From NCBI RefSeq assembly GCF_008386235.1, contig NZ_CP040671.1:1428001-1492000 (forward strand): 64,000 nt of DNA. Reading direction: 5' to 3'. The position numbers were made by a program, and so were the translations under genes. The notes under the pieces are model-generated. The model did no database searches, was not told the DNA's origin, and was given only the letters and a program-made list of their open reading frames with translations. This document shows, piece after piece, positions 1 through 9,670 of this stretch. Source of the stretch: Thermosynechococcus sp. CL-1. GTDB lineage: Bacteria; Cyanobacteriota; Cyanobacteriia; Thermosynechococcales; Thermosynechococcaceae. Within the stretch, counting starts at the first letter, position 1. The number at the start of each line of letters is the position of its first letter.

Positions 1-1032
1 GTGCGTGTCGGCGACTTTGTGGAAATTGAAAACATCAGTGGCTACGTTCAGGAAGTTTCGATGCGAGCCACGGTGATTCAAACTTTTAACGGTTCAAATG
101 TGGTGGTGCCCAATACCTACCTTGCCGATAGTCCGGTGCTGAATTGGTACTATGAAACCCACCGCGGTCGCATTGATGTTCCCATTGGGGTGGCCTATGG
201 GACAGATCCAGTTTTGGTGACGGAAGTCTTGCTCAACATTGCCCATTCTGAACCAGATGTCCTCAGGGAGCCAGCCCCTCGGGTGATTTTCCGTGAATTT
301 GGCGATTCGGCGCTTGAGTTTGAACTTTGGGTATGGACGGATGCCATTGAGCGGCGAGTGTTCATCAAGAGCAGTCTCAATTTCAAGATTGATTATTACT
401 TTCGGCAGCATAATATCTCGATTCCTTTCCCGCAACGGGACATCTGGATCCGCAATGCGCCAGCGCTCTCTCCCCTCAATGAGCCAGCCGAAATGGTAGG
501 CATGCCCTTGGCACCGGCAACGCCCTCCTTAAAGTCGCTGCTTCAGCAGGTGAGCTATTTTCAGTGCATGAATGACTTGCAATTACGCTTTCTCATCGAA
601 TCGGGCTACCGCAAGCACTTGGCAGCGAAGGAAATTTTGTTCCGTGCTCAGGAGGCAATCAGTAACTTCTACATCGTATTGCAGGGGCAGATGGCGGCGG
701 TCTATGAAGAGAATGGCGAGCTCAAGCCGATGATGACGTTTAACCCGGGGGAGCACTTTGGCGAGCTACCACTGATGCTGGGGGTGGCCTGCCCAACAAC
801 GATGATGGCAATGACGGATACGGTCTTGTTTGTCCTACCACGGGAGGGATTTGAACAGTTGCTAAAAGAACATCCTTCCCTTGCTGATGAGATTGCGGTG
901 GCGATCGCCCGCCGTCAGGATGTCCTGGCGCAACATCAACAGGAGCTTCAGCAACTGAGTCGCCAAGAGTCGGATCAAAGTCGTCCGATTAACTGGATTC
1001 GCGATCGCCTGCAAAAACTCCTGAGTTGGTAA
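1..1032 (+). CDS. MscS-type mechanosensitive channel with C-terminal cNMP-binding domain (5' partial)
   Basis: The 5' end is cut by the window edge; the reading frame is open from base 1, so the GTG there is probably internal. Residues 1 to about 150 match the cytoplasmic beta and alpha/beta part of MscS channels (RVGDFVEIE, then VVPNTYL, then an FGDSALEFEL strand region). The transmembrane helices should lie upstream of the window. Residues about 185 to 310 form a cyclic-nucleotide-binding fold (FYIVLQGQM, PGEHFGELPLM). Known for the family: MscS channels release solutes on hypo-osmotic shock, and the cNMP-binding fusions are gated or modulated by nucleotide. The ligand cannot be deduced here. 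The next gene is convergent and only five bases away. Confidence 0.85.
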   Translation: MRVGDFVEIENISGYVQEVSMRATVIQTFNGSNVVVPNTYLADSPVLNWYYETHRGRIDVPIGVAYGTDPVLVTEVLLNIAHSEPDVLREPAPRVIFREFGDSALEFELWVWTDAIERRVFIKSSLNFKIDYYFRQHNISIPFPQRDIWIRNAPALSPLNEPAEMVGMPLAPATPSLKSLLQQVSYFQCMNDLQLRFLIESGYRKHLAAKEILFRAQEAISNFYIVLQGQMAAVYEENGELKPMMTFNPGEHFGELPLMLGVACPTTMMAMTDTVLFVLPREGFEQLLKEHPSLADEIAVAIARRQDVLAQHQQELQQLSRQESDQSRPINWIRDRLQKLLSW

Positions 1033-1037
1033 AGTGC

Positions 1038-1412
1038 TCAATCGGTGGCGTCCAGCGTAAATGCGTGCTCCAAGTATTGATGCAGCCGATAGGTACCTGC
1101 TTGGTATCGCACCAAGGCCACATCGAAGCGACAGGGATGATCCTGCCACTGGGGCTGACGTTCTAGGAAGGCTTGGGCGGCCAAAATGAGTTTGCGTTGC
1201 TTGCTAGGGGAAATCGCGCCAAGGCCATCATAATCCCAGTTGTGGGAACGGCGGGTTTTCACTTCGACAAAGCGCACCACTCCCCGCGGATCACAGACAA
1301 CAATATCCAGCTCACCCCAAGGGCAAGACCAGTTCTGAGCCAAAATTTGACACTGCTGGGTTTGTAGCCACGCGACAACTACCGCTTCGCCGCGATCGCC
1401 CACGTGGCGCAT
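1038..1412 (-). CDS. yraN: YraN family (UPF0102) endonuclease-like protein
   Basis: This 124-residue protein has the usual YraN length and order: RGEAVVVAWLQ near the start, then the nuclease-like core GELDIVV followed by VRFVEVKTRR, which is a PD-(D/E)XK-like D...ExK arrangement. The family is widespread and often annotated as a putative Holliday-junction resolvase-type endonuclease, but its cellular role is not settled. It starts five bases after the hemA stop on the same strand, so the two are probably co-transcribed. The ATG start is unambiguous. Confidence 0.85.
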   Translation of the reverse strand: MRHVGDRGEAVVVAWLQTQQCQILAQNWSCPWGELDIVVCDPRGVVRFVEVKTRRSHNWDYDGLGAISPSKQRKLILAAQAFLERQPQWQDHPCRFDVALVRYQAGTYRLHQYLEHAFTLDATD

Positions 1413-1417
1413 AGCCC

Positions 1418-2698
1418 CTAGGCTTCAATGGGTTCGAGATTAAACAAGTCTTGGAGGGTCTGCATAGCGCGTTGACGACTCTCTAAATCCCGCTGTGATT
1501 GCAGTTGCACTGTTGGATCATGGAGAATCTTGTTAATAATCGTGCGCGTCATTGCTTCAATGACCCCTTGGTGCTTATCACCAAACTCACTGCCTAAGCG
1601 GGAGAGGGCTTTTTCCAGCTCTTGGGTGCGAATGGCTTCCATTTTTTGGCGCAGACTGCGGATGGTGGGAATTGTTTCTAGGGCGTGCCACCAAGCCAAA
1701 AAGGTCTCCAATTCTTCCTCAAGAATACCCTCGGCCTCTTGAGCCAATTGGCGTCGCGCCTCTTGGTTTTGGGCGACCACTGCTTCGAGATCATCCACAT
1801 TAAACAGTTGCACGGAGGCCAATTCTGTCACGTTGGCATGGACATTGCGGGGCACGGAAATATCAATGATGGATAGGGGGCGATCGCCCGTGAGCACCGA
1901 CCCTAAATTCTCGCGATCCAAGAGGGGTTGTGTCGCTGCTGTACCCGTAAAGACCAAATCCATTGCTGCCACAATCGGCAGTAGATCTGTCATCGTAAAG
2001 AGTTCAAAGCGTACTTCGGGAAACTGCTGCGCCAGTTCCTGTGCCCGTTCCAAGGAGCGGTTGATAATGCTCATTTCTTTCACCCCTCGGGCAATCAGGT
2101 GTTGCACCACCAAGCGGGACATTTTGCCCGCACCGACAATGGCAATGCGGCAGTTCTGGAGATTTTGCAACCGCAGGTCGGCGAGTTCCACCGCCGCTGA
2201 GCTAATGGAGACCGCCCCCGTCCCAATGCTGGTTTCTGTGCGTACCCGTTTACCGGCAGCGATCGCCCCCGTAAAGAGGCGATTGAGAATAGACCCAATG
2301 GACTTGTACTGCTGCCCTAACTGATGACAGCGCTTCACTTGGGAGAGAATTTGCCCCTCGCCAATCACCAAGCTATCCAAACCCGAGGCCACCCGCATGA
2401 GGTGCATCACCGCATCCTGATGCAGCAGGATAAAGAGGTAGGGACGCAGTTGGGGCAGGGGAATATGACTCCACTCACTGAGAAACTGATGCACTTCCCG
2501 CACGCCCACCTCAGTGTCACTAGTAACAATGTAAATTTCTAAGCGGTTACAGGTGCTAAGGATGGTCGCTTCCTGAATATGGGCGTAGCCGCATAGATGT
2601 TGCAGTGCCCGCTCCCGCACATCCTCTGGCACACTCAATTTTTCGCGCACATCCACAGGGGCGGTTTTGTGACTCAAGCCAATGACAGCAATATTCAT
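1418..2698 (-). CDS. hemA: Glutamyl-tRNA reductase
   Basis: The enzyme reduces glutamyl-tRNA(Glu) to glutamate-1-semialdehyde with NADPH, the first committed step of heme, chlorophyll and phycobilin synthesis. The 426-residue protein has the N-terminal catalytic domain with the active-site Cys in [21 protein letters not shown], an NADPH-binding region ([15 protein letters not shown]) and a C-terminal dimerisation domain. Length and motif order are normal. It reads away from the neighbouring Rpn-like gene and is followed closely by yraN. Confidence 0.97.
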   Translation of the reverse strand: MNIAVIGLSHKTAPVDVREKLSVPEDVRERALQHLCGYAHIQEATILSTCNRLEIYIVTSDTEVGVREVHQFLSEWSHIPLPQLRPYLFILLHQDAVMHLMRVASGLDSLVIGEGQILSQVKRCHQLGQQYKSIGSILNRLFTGAIAAGKRVRTETSIGTGAVSISSAAVELADLRLQNLQNCRIAIVGAGKMSRLVVQHLIARGVKEMSIINRSLERAQELAQQFPEVRFELFTMTDLLPIVAAMDLVFTGTAATQPLLDRENLGSVLTGDRPLSIIDISVPRNVHANVTELASVQLFNVDDLEAVVAQNQEARRQLAQEAEGILEEELETFLAWWHALETIPTIRSLRQKMEAIRTQELEKALSRLGSEFGDKHQGVIEAMTRTIINKILHDPTVQLQSQRDLESRQRAMQTLQDLFNLEPIEA

Positions 2699-2755
2699 AG
2701 GAATCGGTTGACGTTCGGCTGCAACTCCATCAATTGTTGTATCAGGATTCTTGAG

Positions 2756-2794
2756 CCTCCTTCACGCTTGTTTGCAAGTCTTTACTAAAGGAGG
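2756..2794. repeat. Inverted repeat between the Rpn-like gene and hemA
   Basis: CCTCCTT (2756-2762) and AAGGAGG (2788-2794) form seven-base inverted arms. A smaller CTTG/CAAG hairpin lies in the loop. It lies downstream of the Rpn-like gene stop and upstream of hemA, both on the minus strand. There is no T-run on the minus strand, so it is not a standard terminator. Its function is unknown. Confidence 0.3.
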
Positions 2795-2801
2795 ATTCTC
2801 C

Positions 2802-3647
2802 CTAACCGAGATTCCTGAGCCAGCCCCTCAGGTCTTCTAGGGTCGCAAAGTCAAGGAGTGCCTCTGCCAAAGTCTCAATCTGAGTGGATGGGAGTTGGCG
2901 AATTGCTGCTTCAAGTTCAGCCGGTAAATCCCCAAACCGTCGCCTGAGGAGGCGCAAAACAACCAGTGCTTCTCCCTGCTGTAATCCCTCTTCTCGTGCC
3001 TCAGCATAAACTTCTTGGTAAAACCGTGTCCGCTTCAGCTCCTCCGTCGTAAACCCCAGCATGCGCAGCACCTCCTCCCGACTCAGCTTGGTGAACTTGT
3101 ACAGCACAATGGTAGTGATTAACTCTATTATGGCTTCCAAGTTTGGCGCTCTTTCGGTCTGGCTGCGCTGGGCAAGTAATCGGGCGACTCTGGGCATCTC
3201 TGCCTCTGGTACCACCATCAACTGCATCAGGGCAAGGCTCAAGGGCAATTCCGCTGGCGACCCCAGTTCATTCAAATACACCCGCCGCAGGCGATCGCTT
3301 TTGACCAACACGTCATAGGGTTCAAAGGAAACTTGTTCGGCTTGGCGATGGGGATAAATGACCACCGCTTGCCAGTCAGAAAAGGTGTGGCGATACAGTC
3401 GCAGATAGAGAAAGATTTCCGCAAAGAAGCGTTCGTAGAAGCTGTTATCGCGCTGAAACTGCACCTCACAGAAATAGACGGTTCCTGAGGGGTCAGGGGG
3501 TACGAAGACGCCGTCAATGCGAAAGGCCGTTTGCTTGAGTTCCACGGACTCAAAACGATACCCCTGCGGAGCTTCTCTGCCCAAAAGGTCAAACAGTGTC
3601 TGGGGCAGCTGGGCAAACAGTTGGTAAAAGAGGGAGTCACGGCGCAT
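2802..3647 (-). CDS. Rpn/DUF2887 family PD-(D/E)XK nuclease-like protein
   Basis: The 281-residue protein resembles the Rpn/DUF2887 proteins that are abundant and multicopy in cyanobacteria. Features seen: LFYQLFAQLPQTLF at the N terminus, a nuclease-like core with an Asp in RIDGVF and CEVQFQRD about 20 residues later (D...ExQ, the core of transposase-31-like nucleases), and a C-terminal region rich in Glu, Gln and Leu. Related Rpn proteins promote RecA-independent recombination, but most cyanobacterial members are uncharacterised. It is intact and stands alone between two housekeeping genes, with no terminal repeats seen. The start is ATG. Confidence 0.75.
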   Translation of the reverse strand: MRRDSLFYQLFAQLPQTLFDLLGREAPQGYRFESVELKQTAFRIDGVFVPPDPSGTVYFCEVQFQRDNSFYERFFAEIFLYLRLYRHTFSDWQAVVIYPHRQAEQVSFEPYDVLVKSDRLRRVYLNELGSPAELPLSLALMQLMVVPEAEMPRVARLLAQRSQTERAPNLEAIIELITTIVLYKFTKLSREEVLRMLGFTTEELKRTRFYQEVYAEAREEGLQQGEALVVLRLLRRRFGDLPAELEAAIRQLPSTQIETLAEALLDFATLEDLRGWLRNLG

Positions 3648-3683
3648 TGAGAAATGAGGAAGTACTCACCCATGAAGGAGGGC

Positions 3684-4985
3684 TTAAGCGAGGACATCAG
3701 AATAGGAGCGGCTAGGGAACTCTTGATACACCTGTGTAATAGTGGCGGCGAGCCGTTGCATGCCAAGGGCAATTTCCTCATCACTGGCAGTGAGACTAAT
3801 ACGCAGGCACTCTTGTTTGTGGCGCCACGGCTCGGTCAAGCCGGGGAAAAAGGAACTGCCGGGAACCACAATCACCCCTGCTCGCTTCAGGTGTTGATAT
3901 AATTCCCAATCTGTCATGGGTAAATCCCGTAGCCACAGCCACGCGAAAATTGCCCCCTCACCGCGATGCAAAAACCAAGGAAGATCCTTGGGCAAAGCAG
4001 TTCGTAGGTTTTCTTCGAGAACTGTAAACTTGCGCTGATAAAAGGGACGAATGACATTGACGGATACTTCGGCTAGGGCACCATTGGCAATGGCTAAGGC
4101 CGCGATCGCCTGACCATAGCGCGAGGCATGAATACAGGCATTGGTTTGAAAGGCTTCGAGAACACTCAAAATCTCGCGATCGCCAATGGCAATCCCCACC
4201 CGTTCCCCCGGTAGCCCTGCTTTTGAGAGGCTGAGGCAGTGGACAATATTGCCGCCAAAAACGGGTGCTAGTTCCGTAAAGTTCAAGCTGGGATAGGGGG
4301 GGCCATAGGCAGCATCAATCAACACTGGAACGCCATAGGGGACAGCGAGATCAGCAATTTGCCGCACCTCGACATCCGTGAGCACATTTCCCGTCGGATT
4401 GCAGGGACGAGAGAAGATGACGCATCCAGTCGTCTCATCAATGTGGAGTTGTTGAAAGTCGGGACGATACTTAAAGGTGTGATCCGCTTCAAAAATCTCA
4501 AGGCGCGGACGATAGGCAACAACGGTATCAGGGGTAAGGCTGACGCCACCATAACCCGTATATTCTGGACTCAAGGGGAGAACGACTTTCTTTAATTCAC
4601 CGTTGGCGCTAAAGCCCCCAAAAGCATTGGCAGCAAAGAAGTAGATGGCCTGACTGCCGGGGGTGACAAGGACATTGCGCTCCGTCAGGTTCAAACCATA
4701 GCGGCGATTAAAATCATCGACAACGGCAGCAATTAGCGGTTCATACCCTTGGCTTGTGCCGTAGCGGCAGACCACTTGGCCAAATTCTGGGCTGGCCATT
4801 AGCTCGTGGGTACAGTCGCGCCATAGTTGCTCCACCTCAGGGACAATGAGGGGGTTACCTGCACTCAGGTTAATCAGGTCTTGACCGCGATTCAGGCGCA
4901 ACGTCTCAATAATATCCTTCATGATTGCCCGAACTCCCGTCAGTTGGGACATTTGCTGGCCAATCTGGGAGAGTGCAGGATTCAT
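3684..4985 (-). CDS. avtA: Valine--pyruvate aminotransferase
   Basis: This is a fold-type I PLP enzyme of about 433 residues. It starts NPALSQIGQQMSQLTGVRAIM and carries LSAGNPLIVPEV, RPCNPTGNVL and the PLP-lysine motif SLSKAGLPGERVG, all typical of AvtA, which moves amino groups between valine, alanine and 2-oxo acids. The ATG at 4985 fits better than a TTG two codons upstream. It stands as a single gene, upstream of and co-directional with the Rpn-like gene. Substrate preference is inferred from the family. Confidence 0.9.
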   Translation of the reverse strand: MNPALSQIGQQMSQLTGVRAIMKDIIETLRLNRGQDLINLSAGNPLIVPEVEQLWRDCTHELMASPEFGQVVCRYGTSQGYEPLIAAVVDDFNRRYGLNLTERNVLVTPGSQAIYFFAANAFGGFSANGELKKVVLPLSPEYTGYGGVSLTPDTVVAYRPRLEIFEADHTFKYRPDFQQLHIDETTGCVIFSRPCNPTGNVLTDVEVRQIADLAVPYGVPVLIDAAYGPPYPSLNFTELAPVFGGNIVHCLSLSKAGLPGERVGIAIGDREILSVLEAFQTNACIHASRYGQAIAALAIANGALAEVSVNVIRPFYQRKFTVLEENLRTALPKDLPWFLHRGEGAIFAWLWLRDLPMTDWELYQHLKRAGVIVVPGSSFFPGLTEPWRHKQECLRISLTASDEEIALGMQRLAATITQVYQEFPSRSYSDVLA

Positions 4986-5130
4986 AGGCAAAGGACATAG
5001 ACAGTATTGGTTAGGATAGCATCTGCGCTTCTATTGAGGGACAGATGGAACCAATAGACACGGTCAATGCTGCTATTCGGTGGGTCACTGTAACATAACG
5101 TTAGAATAGGCCAAGAACTGTAAGGCATTC

Positions 5131-6417
5131 ATGGCAGCGTTTATCCCCTTTGTTGGTAAACCTTCTTCCCCTTGGCGATCGCTCGTGATTGGGGTGATTG
5201 CTGCTGGTTTGATTGGCAGTGGTGGCCTACTGCTGTGGCGATCGCGCCAAACGCCCCTTGATTTAGATCGCTACACCGTACCCGTTCAAGACAGTCGCGA
5301 TTTAGTCGCTCGCATCGCTGCCACGGGCAAAGTTGTCCCTGTACAAACCGTCAATATCAGTCCAAAACGGGCAGGTCTTCTCGCCGAACTCTACGTTGAG
5401 CAGGGCGATCGGGTCAAGGCGGGTCAAATCATCGCCCGTATGGACAACCGCGATGAGCAGGCGCAACTTGCCCAAGCCCAAGCCAACCTCGCCGATGCCA
5501 TTGCCCGTCGCGATCGCGTGGTTGCCGGTAACCGTGCCGAGGAAATTGCCCAAGCCGAAGCCCAAGTGCGAGCAGCCGCCACCCGTGCTCAATTGGCAGA
5601 AGAACGCCTGAAACGCAATGAATTGCTCGCGGCTGAGGGTGCGATTCCCCGCGATACCCTTGATGAATTAAAAGCCAATCGGGATAGCGCGATCGCCAGT
5701 CTGCAGGAAGCCCAGAAGCGTCTGCAACTGTTACAGCGGGGTTCCCGCACTGAAGAGATCCGTCAAGCGGAAGCGGCCGTGGCTGCTGCCCAAGCCCAAG
5801 TCCAAGCTGCCCGTGCGGCTCTTGAAGATACAGTGATTCGCGCTCCTTTTACGGGCATTATTACCCAGAAGTACGCCAATCCGGGAGCCTTTGTGACACC
5901 CACCACCACCGCCTCTGCCACGACCTCTGCCACTTCCACCTCAATTGTGGCCATTGCCCAAGGCCTAGAAATTCTTGCCGAAGTACCGGAAGTGGATCTT
6001 GGCCAAGTAGTCGTGGGGCAACCCGTTGAAATCCGTGCCGATGCCTATCCGGGGGAAACCTTTGAAGGACGAGTGCGCTTAGTGGCACCCGAAGCCGTGG
6101 TGGAGCAAAATGTGACGTTCTTTCAGGTGCGGGTCTCCCTTGTTACTGGGTTGCAGAAGCTGCGCTCTGGGATGAATGTGGACTTAGATTTTCTGGGACA
6201 AAAAATTAACAATGCTCTGCTGGTACCCACCGTGGCCATTGCCGTTGAGCGTGGCCAAACAGGTGTTTATGTGGTGGGGGAAGACAATCGACCAAAATTT
6301 CGCCCTGTCACCATCGGCAGTAGCTGGCAGGATCAAACGCAAATTATCAGCGGCCTGAGGGCGGGTGAGCGGGTCTTTATTGATTTTCCGGAACGGCTGC
6401 GGCCAAAACAGGAGTAG
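5131..6417 (+). CDS. HlyD/RND-type periplasmic adaptor (membrane fusion protein)
   Basis: The 428-residue protein has one N-terminal membrane segment (about residues 18-35) and a first lipoyl half (VPVQTVNISPKRAG...LYVEQGDRVKAGQ). A long Ala/Gln/Glu-rich coiled-coil hairpin (about 105-235) precedes the second lipoyl half (IRAPFTGIITQKYANPGAFV) and a beta-barrel and membrane-proximal C terminus. The family bridges an inner-membrane transporter and an outer-membrane channel. It resembles DevB-type adaptors of MacB-like ABC exporters, but no permease or ATPase lies beside it; the nearest MacB-type ATPase is 30 kb away. A glyoxalase-like gene starts three bases after the stop, so those two are likely one transcript. 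Confidence 0.88.
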   Translation: MAAFIPFVGKPSSPWRSLVIGVIAAGLIGSGGLLLWRSRQTPLDLDRYTVPVQDSRDLVARIAATGKVVPVQTVNISPKRAGLLAELYVEQGDRVKAGQIIARMDNRDEQAQLAQAQANLADAIARRDRVVAGNRAEEIAQAEAQVRAAATRAQLAEERLKRNELLAAEGAIPRDTLDELKANRDSAIASLQEAQKRLQLLQRGSRTEEIRQAEAAVAAAQAQVQAARAALEDTVIRAPFTGIITQKYANPGAFVTPTTTASATTSATSTSIVAIAQGLEILAEVPEVDLGQVVVGQPVEIRADAYPGETFEGRVRLVAPEAVVEQNVTFFQVRVSLVTGLQKLRSGMNVDLDFLGQKINNALLVPTVAIAVERGQTGVYVVGEDNRPKFRPVTIGSSWQDQTQIISGLRAGERVFIDFPERLRPKQE

Positions 6418-6420
6418 TTT

Positions 6421-6846
6421 ATGGGCTTGCACCACGTTTCCATTCGCACCGCCAATATTCAGCGGGCGATCGCCTTCTATGAATGCCTAGGCTTTACGAT
6501 GGATGTCCGCTTTACCACGGGCTATACCCTTGCCTGTTGGCTCAAGGGCTGGCACACCCGCCTTGAACTTGTGCAAGTCCCTGAACCCCACCCTGCTGCT
6601 GACCCTTTTCACGATGAGCACTATGTTGGCTACTATCACCTCTCCTTTGATCTCAGTAATCATCCGCATCCTCTAGAAACCTGGCTCCAGCAAGTGGCGC
6701 AAACCTTGGCTGCCCAGCAATTGCCCTTTGAGCTACTCCTGAAGCCTAGTCAACAGGTGATTGGTTCCCACCTCTATCACGTCGCCTTTATCCGCGATTG
6801 TGATGGTCTACCCCTTGAGTTTTTGCAGTGTCTTGGTTCCTGCTGA
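6421..6846 (+). CDS. VOC-family (glyoxalase-like) metal protein
   Basis: The 141-residue single-domain vicinal-oxygen-chelate protein begins LHHVSIRTANIQRAIAFYE with the first metal-ligand His, contains RLELVQ, and has a second half with YYHLSFDL and a closing CDGLPLEFLQ. Members include lactoylglutathione lyases and dioxygenases. The substrate cannot be told from sequence. It is coupled to the preceding adaptor gene by a three-base gap. Confidence 0.82.
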   Translation: MGLHHVSIRTANIQRAIAFYECLGFTMDVRFTTGYTLACWLKGWHTRLELVQVPEPHPAADPFHDEHYVGYYHLSFDLSNHPHPLETWLQQVAQTLAAQQLPFELLLKPSQQVIGSHLYHVAFIRDCDGLPLEFLQCLGSC

Positions 6847-6901
6847 AGTCTAAACCCCGATAAAATAAGGGGGTCGAGAGATTTTTGGGTCGTCCATAGG
6901 C

Positions 6902-8392
6902 ATGCAACTGCAAACAACCACTACGGCAATTCCAGACTGGTCTGGTGATTTACTGGCGATCGCCGTCTTTCAAACGGAAGGCACCCTCACCCTTACAGAT
7001 CCCTATACGACCCTCGATCAGCGCCTCAATGGCCTCTTACAAGAACTCATCAGCGAAGGGGAGTTTCAAGGCAAATCTGGCACCTCCCTGCTCATGCGCC
7101 TATTGCCCAACTTCCCCGTTAAGAAACTCCTCCTTGTCGGCTTAGGCAATCGCGATGACTTTAACCTAGAGACCCTGCGCCGCACTGCTGCGACCATTGC
7201 CCGTACGGCTCGCCGTGAACGCGCAAAAACATTAGGCATGGCACTGCCCCATGAGACTTTAGAAGTGGCGGATGCTGCCCAAGCCATTGCCGAAGGAGTT
7301 CTCCTTGCCCTCCACAGTGATGTGCGTTTTAAGTCGGATCCCGAAGCTCGTAAACTCCTGCCCTATCCAGAATCCGTCAGCCTGTTGGGTTTAGGGGAGC
7401 AAACAGCAGCCTTGACCCGTGCCCAGCAGATTTGTGATGGGGTGATTTTGGCGCGCGAACTCGTGAATGCCCCGGCCAATGAAGTGACGCCTGTCACCCT
7501 TGCGGAAACAGCTCAGCAATTGGCGGCTACCTACGGCCTCACGGCAAAAATTTTGGAGCGCGATGAGTGTGCCGCCTTGGGTATGGGTGCCTTTTTGGGT
7601 GTGGCTCAGGCGTCTGACCTACCGCCGAAATTTATTCACCTTACGTACACTCCCCCCGGCAACGTCCAGAAGAAGATTGCCCTCATTGGCAAAGGGTTAA
7701 CGTTTGATTCCGGTGGCCTCAACCTCAAGACCCAAGGAGGCATTGAAACGATGAAAATGGACATGGGGGGAGCCGCAGCCGTTTTGGGAACCGCCAAGGT
7801 CATCGGTCAACTCAAACCCGCTGGCATTGAAGTTCACTTTATTATTGCCGCCACCGAAAACATGATCAGTGGCCATGCCATGCATCCGGGGGATATTCTC
7901 ACCGCCTCCAACGGTAAAACCATCGAGGTCAACAACACCGATGCTGAAGGCCGCCTCACCCTTGCCGATGCCCTGGTCTATGCGGAAAAACTAGGCGTAG
8001 ATGCCATTGTTGATTTGGCAACGCTGACCGGTGCCTGTATTGTTGCCTTAGGGGATAATATTGCCGGTCTTTGGAGCAACAATTCAGAATTGGCGCAAGC
8101 TCTGCAACAGGCTAGCGATCGCTCCGGTGAAAAATTCTGGCAAATGCCCCTTGAAAATAAATACTTTGAGGGTATGAAGTCCCAAGTGGCCGATATGAAA
8201 AACACTGGTCCGCGATCGGCCGGATCAATTACCGCTGCTCTATTCCTTCAGCAATTTGTCGATCACACCCCTTGGGCACACCTTGACATTGCTGGCCCTG
8301 TCTGGACAGAAAAAGAGGATGGCTACAATAATCCCTGTGGGACGGGCTACCCTGTGCGCACATTGGTGGAGTGGCTATGCAGTCTCAGTTAG
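6902..8392 (+). CDS. pepA: Leucyl aminopeptidase (M17)
   Basis: This M17 two-zinc aminopeptidase releases N-terminal residues from cytosolic peptides. The 496-residue protein has the variable N-terminal macrodomain-like half and the catalytic half: [15 protein letters not shown] (metal-binding Lys and Asp), [10 protein letters not shown], and the signature [14 protein letters not shown] with the metal-binding Asp and Glu and the catalytic Arg. Length and motifs are normal. rsmE follows after eleven bases. Confidence 0.96.
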   Translation: MQLQTTTTAIPDWSGDLLAIAVFQTEGTLTLTDPYTTLDQRLNGLLQELISEGEFQGKSGTSLLMRLLPNFPVKKLLLVGLGNRDDFNLETLRRTAATIARTARRERAKTLGMALPHETLEVADAAQAIAEGVLLALHSDVRFKSDPEARKLLPYPESVSLLGLGEQTAALTRAQQICDGVILARELVNAPANEVTPVTLAETAQQLAATYGLTAKILERDECAALGMGAFLGVAQASDLPPKFIHLTYTPPGNVQKKIALIGKGLTFDSGGLNLKTQGGIETMKMDMGGAAAVLGTAKVIGQLKPAGIEVHFIIAATENMISGHAMHPGDILTASNGKTIEVNNTDAEGRLTLADALVYAEKLGVDAIVDLATLTGACIVALGDNIAGLWSNNSELAQALQQASDRSGEKFWQMPLENKYFEGMKSQVADMKNTGPRSAGSITAALFLQQFVDHTPWAHLDIAGPVWTEKEDGYNNPCGTGYPVRTLVEWLCSLS

Positions 8393-8403
8393 ATAGAAAC
8401 TGA

Positions 8404-9138
8404 ATGCGATCGCCCCAGCGGTTAGTCGTCTCACCCTCACAAATCCAAGACCGACGGGTGTGGCTCACTCCTGAGCAAGTCCACTATCTCCGCCATGTCC
8501 TGCGCTTAAAAGATAACGATGTCATCTCGATTTTGGATGGCCAAGGCCAGCGATGGCGGGGCACGCTTGGTGTAAATGGGCAGACTGTCGAATTATTGGA
8601 GGCTGAACAGCAAGAGACGGAGCTCAGTGTAGAAATTATGCTCTGCCTAGCTCTACTGAAGGCGGCGAACTTTGAGCAGGTGTTGCAACAGGCAACGGAA
8701 TTGGGAGTCAAGCGTATTATTCCGATTCAAACAGCGCGATCGCTCCTGCAGCCGAGTACCAGCAGATACCAGCGTTGGCAGCGCATTCTCCAAGAAGCCG
8801 CCGAGCAAAGTGAGCGTCTTTATGTCCCCACCCTCAGTGATCCCCTCTCCGTTGCCGAAATGGTCAGCCTCACCCCCAAGGGCTACATTGCCAGTTTGAA
8901 TGCCTCACAGCTCCTGTGGGACTGCTTGCCCCAGATGGATCTTTCCCAGCCCATTTATCTGGCGATCGGACCCGAGGGGGGATGGACAGCCTCAGAAGTG
9001 GAGCAAGTTTTGGCCGCTGGTTGGCAAGCATTTTCCTTGGGGCAGCGTACCCTGAGAGCCGTCACCGCCGCGATCGCCAGCCTGACCTTAGTGAGCCATT
9101 ACACTGAGAGACACTGCGCAACAGCACAACAGCATTGA
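8404..9138 (+). CDS. rsmE: 16S rRNA (uracil-1498-N3)-methyltransferase
   Basis: RsmE is a SPOUT-class SAM-dependent enzyme that methylates U1498 in the decoding region of 16S rRNA. The 244-residue protein has an N-terminal PUA-like domain (QVHYLRHVLRLKDND) and a C-terminal knot domain with AIGPEGGWTASEV and LGQRTLRAVTAAIA, the SAM-binding loops. It lies just upstream of the str operon; its stop codon sits inside the -35 box of the rpsL promoter. Confidence 0.95.
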   Translation: MRSPQRLVVSPSQIQDRRVWLTPEQVHYLRHVLRLKDNDVISILDGQGQRWRGTLGVNGQTVELLEAEQQETELSVEIMLCLALLKAANFEQVLQQATELGVKRIIPIQTARSLLQPSTSRYQRWQRILQEAAEQSERLYVPTLSDPLSVAEMVSLTPKGYIASLNASQLLWDCLPQMDLSQPIYLAIGPEGGWTASEVEQVLAAGWQAFSLGQRTLRAVTAAIASLTLVSHYTERHCATAQQH

Positions 9139-9164
9139 CAACGCCACGGCCACCTCGATACACT
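9135..9164 (+). promoter_or_regulatory. Sigma-70-type promoter of the str operon
   Basis: TTGACA (9135-9140) and TACACT (9159-9164) are separated by 18 bases. The -35 box overlaps the rsmE stop codon. Transcription would begin about 24 bases before the rpsL ATG. Confidence 0.7.
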
Positions 9165-9194
9165 AGAAGTTCGGTGAAATTAACGTAAGCAGCA

Positions 9195-9599
9195 ATGCCC
9201 ACCATCCAGCAACTGATCCGCCAAGAGCGGGAACTGTTGAAAAAGAAAACAAAATCTCCTGCCCTCAAAAGCTGCCCCCAACGGCGTGGGGTGTGCACAC
9301 GGGTCTATACCACAACCCCCAAAAAGCCCAATTCTGCCCTGCGCAAAGTGGCACGGGTACGCTTAACCTCTGGCTTTGAGGTCACCGCCTATATTCCCGG
9401 AATTGGCCACAACTTGCAGGAGCACTCTGTGGTCATGATTCGCGGCGGTCGGGTTAAAGATTTGCCCGGTGTGCGCTACCACATTATCCGTGGCACGTTG
9501 GATACCGCCGGCGTCAAAGACCGTAAACAAGGTCGCTCCAAGTATGGTGCCAAGCGTCCCAAACCCGGTGAGGCTGCTGCTACCGGCAAGAAGAAATAA
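9195..9599 (+). CDS. rpsL: 30S ribosomal protein S12
   Basis: S12 sits at the decoding centre of the 30S subunit and governs translational accuracy. The 134-residue protein has the invariant segments [17 protein letters not shown], with the Lys changed in streptomycin-resistant mutants, and [16 protein letters not shown], plus a basic C-terminal tail. It is the first gene of the str operon. Confidence 0.99.
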   Translation: MPTIQQLIRQERELLKKKTKSPALKSCPQRRGVCTRVYTTTPKKPNSALRKVARVRLTSGFEVTAYIPGIGHNLQEHSVVMIRGGRVKDLPGVRYHIIRGTLDTAGVKDRKQGRSKYGAKRPKPGEAAATGKKK

Positions 9600-9670
9600 T
9601 TTCCGTTCTCCTATCTCCTTGAGTCCACCCTTGAAATCTTAAACTTCACTAGAGCAAACAGCAAACACCT

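Noticed and set aside
6847..6901. CCCC...GGGG with a nearby T-run before pepA as a terminator
   Set aside because: The stem is only four pairs with a ten-base loop and the T-run is not adjacent.
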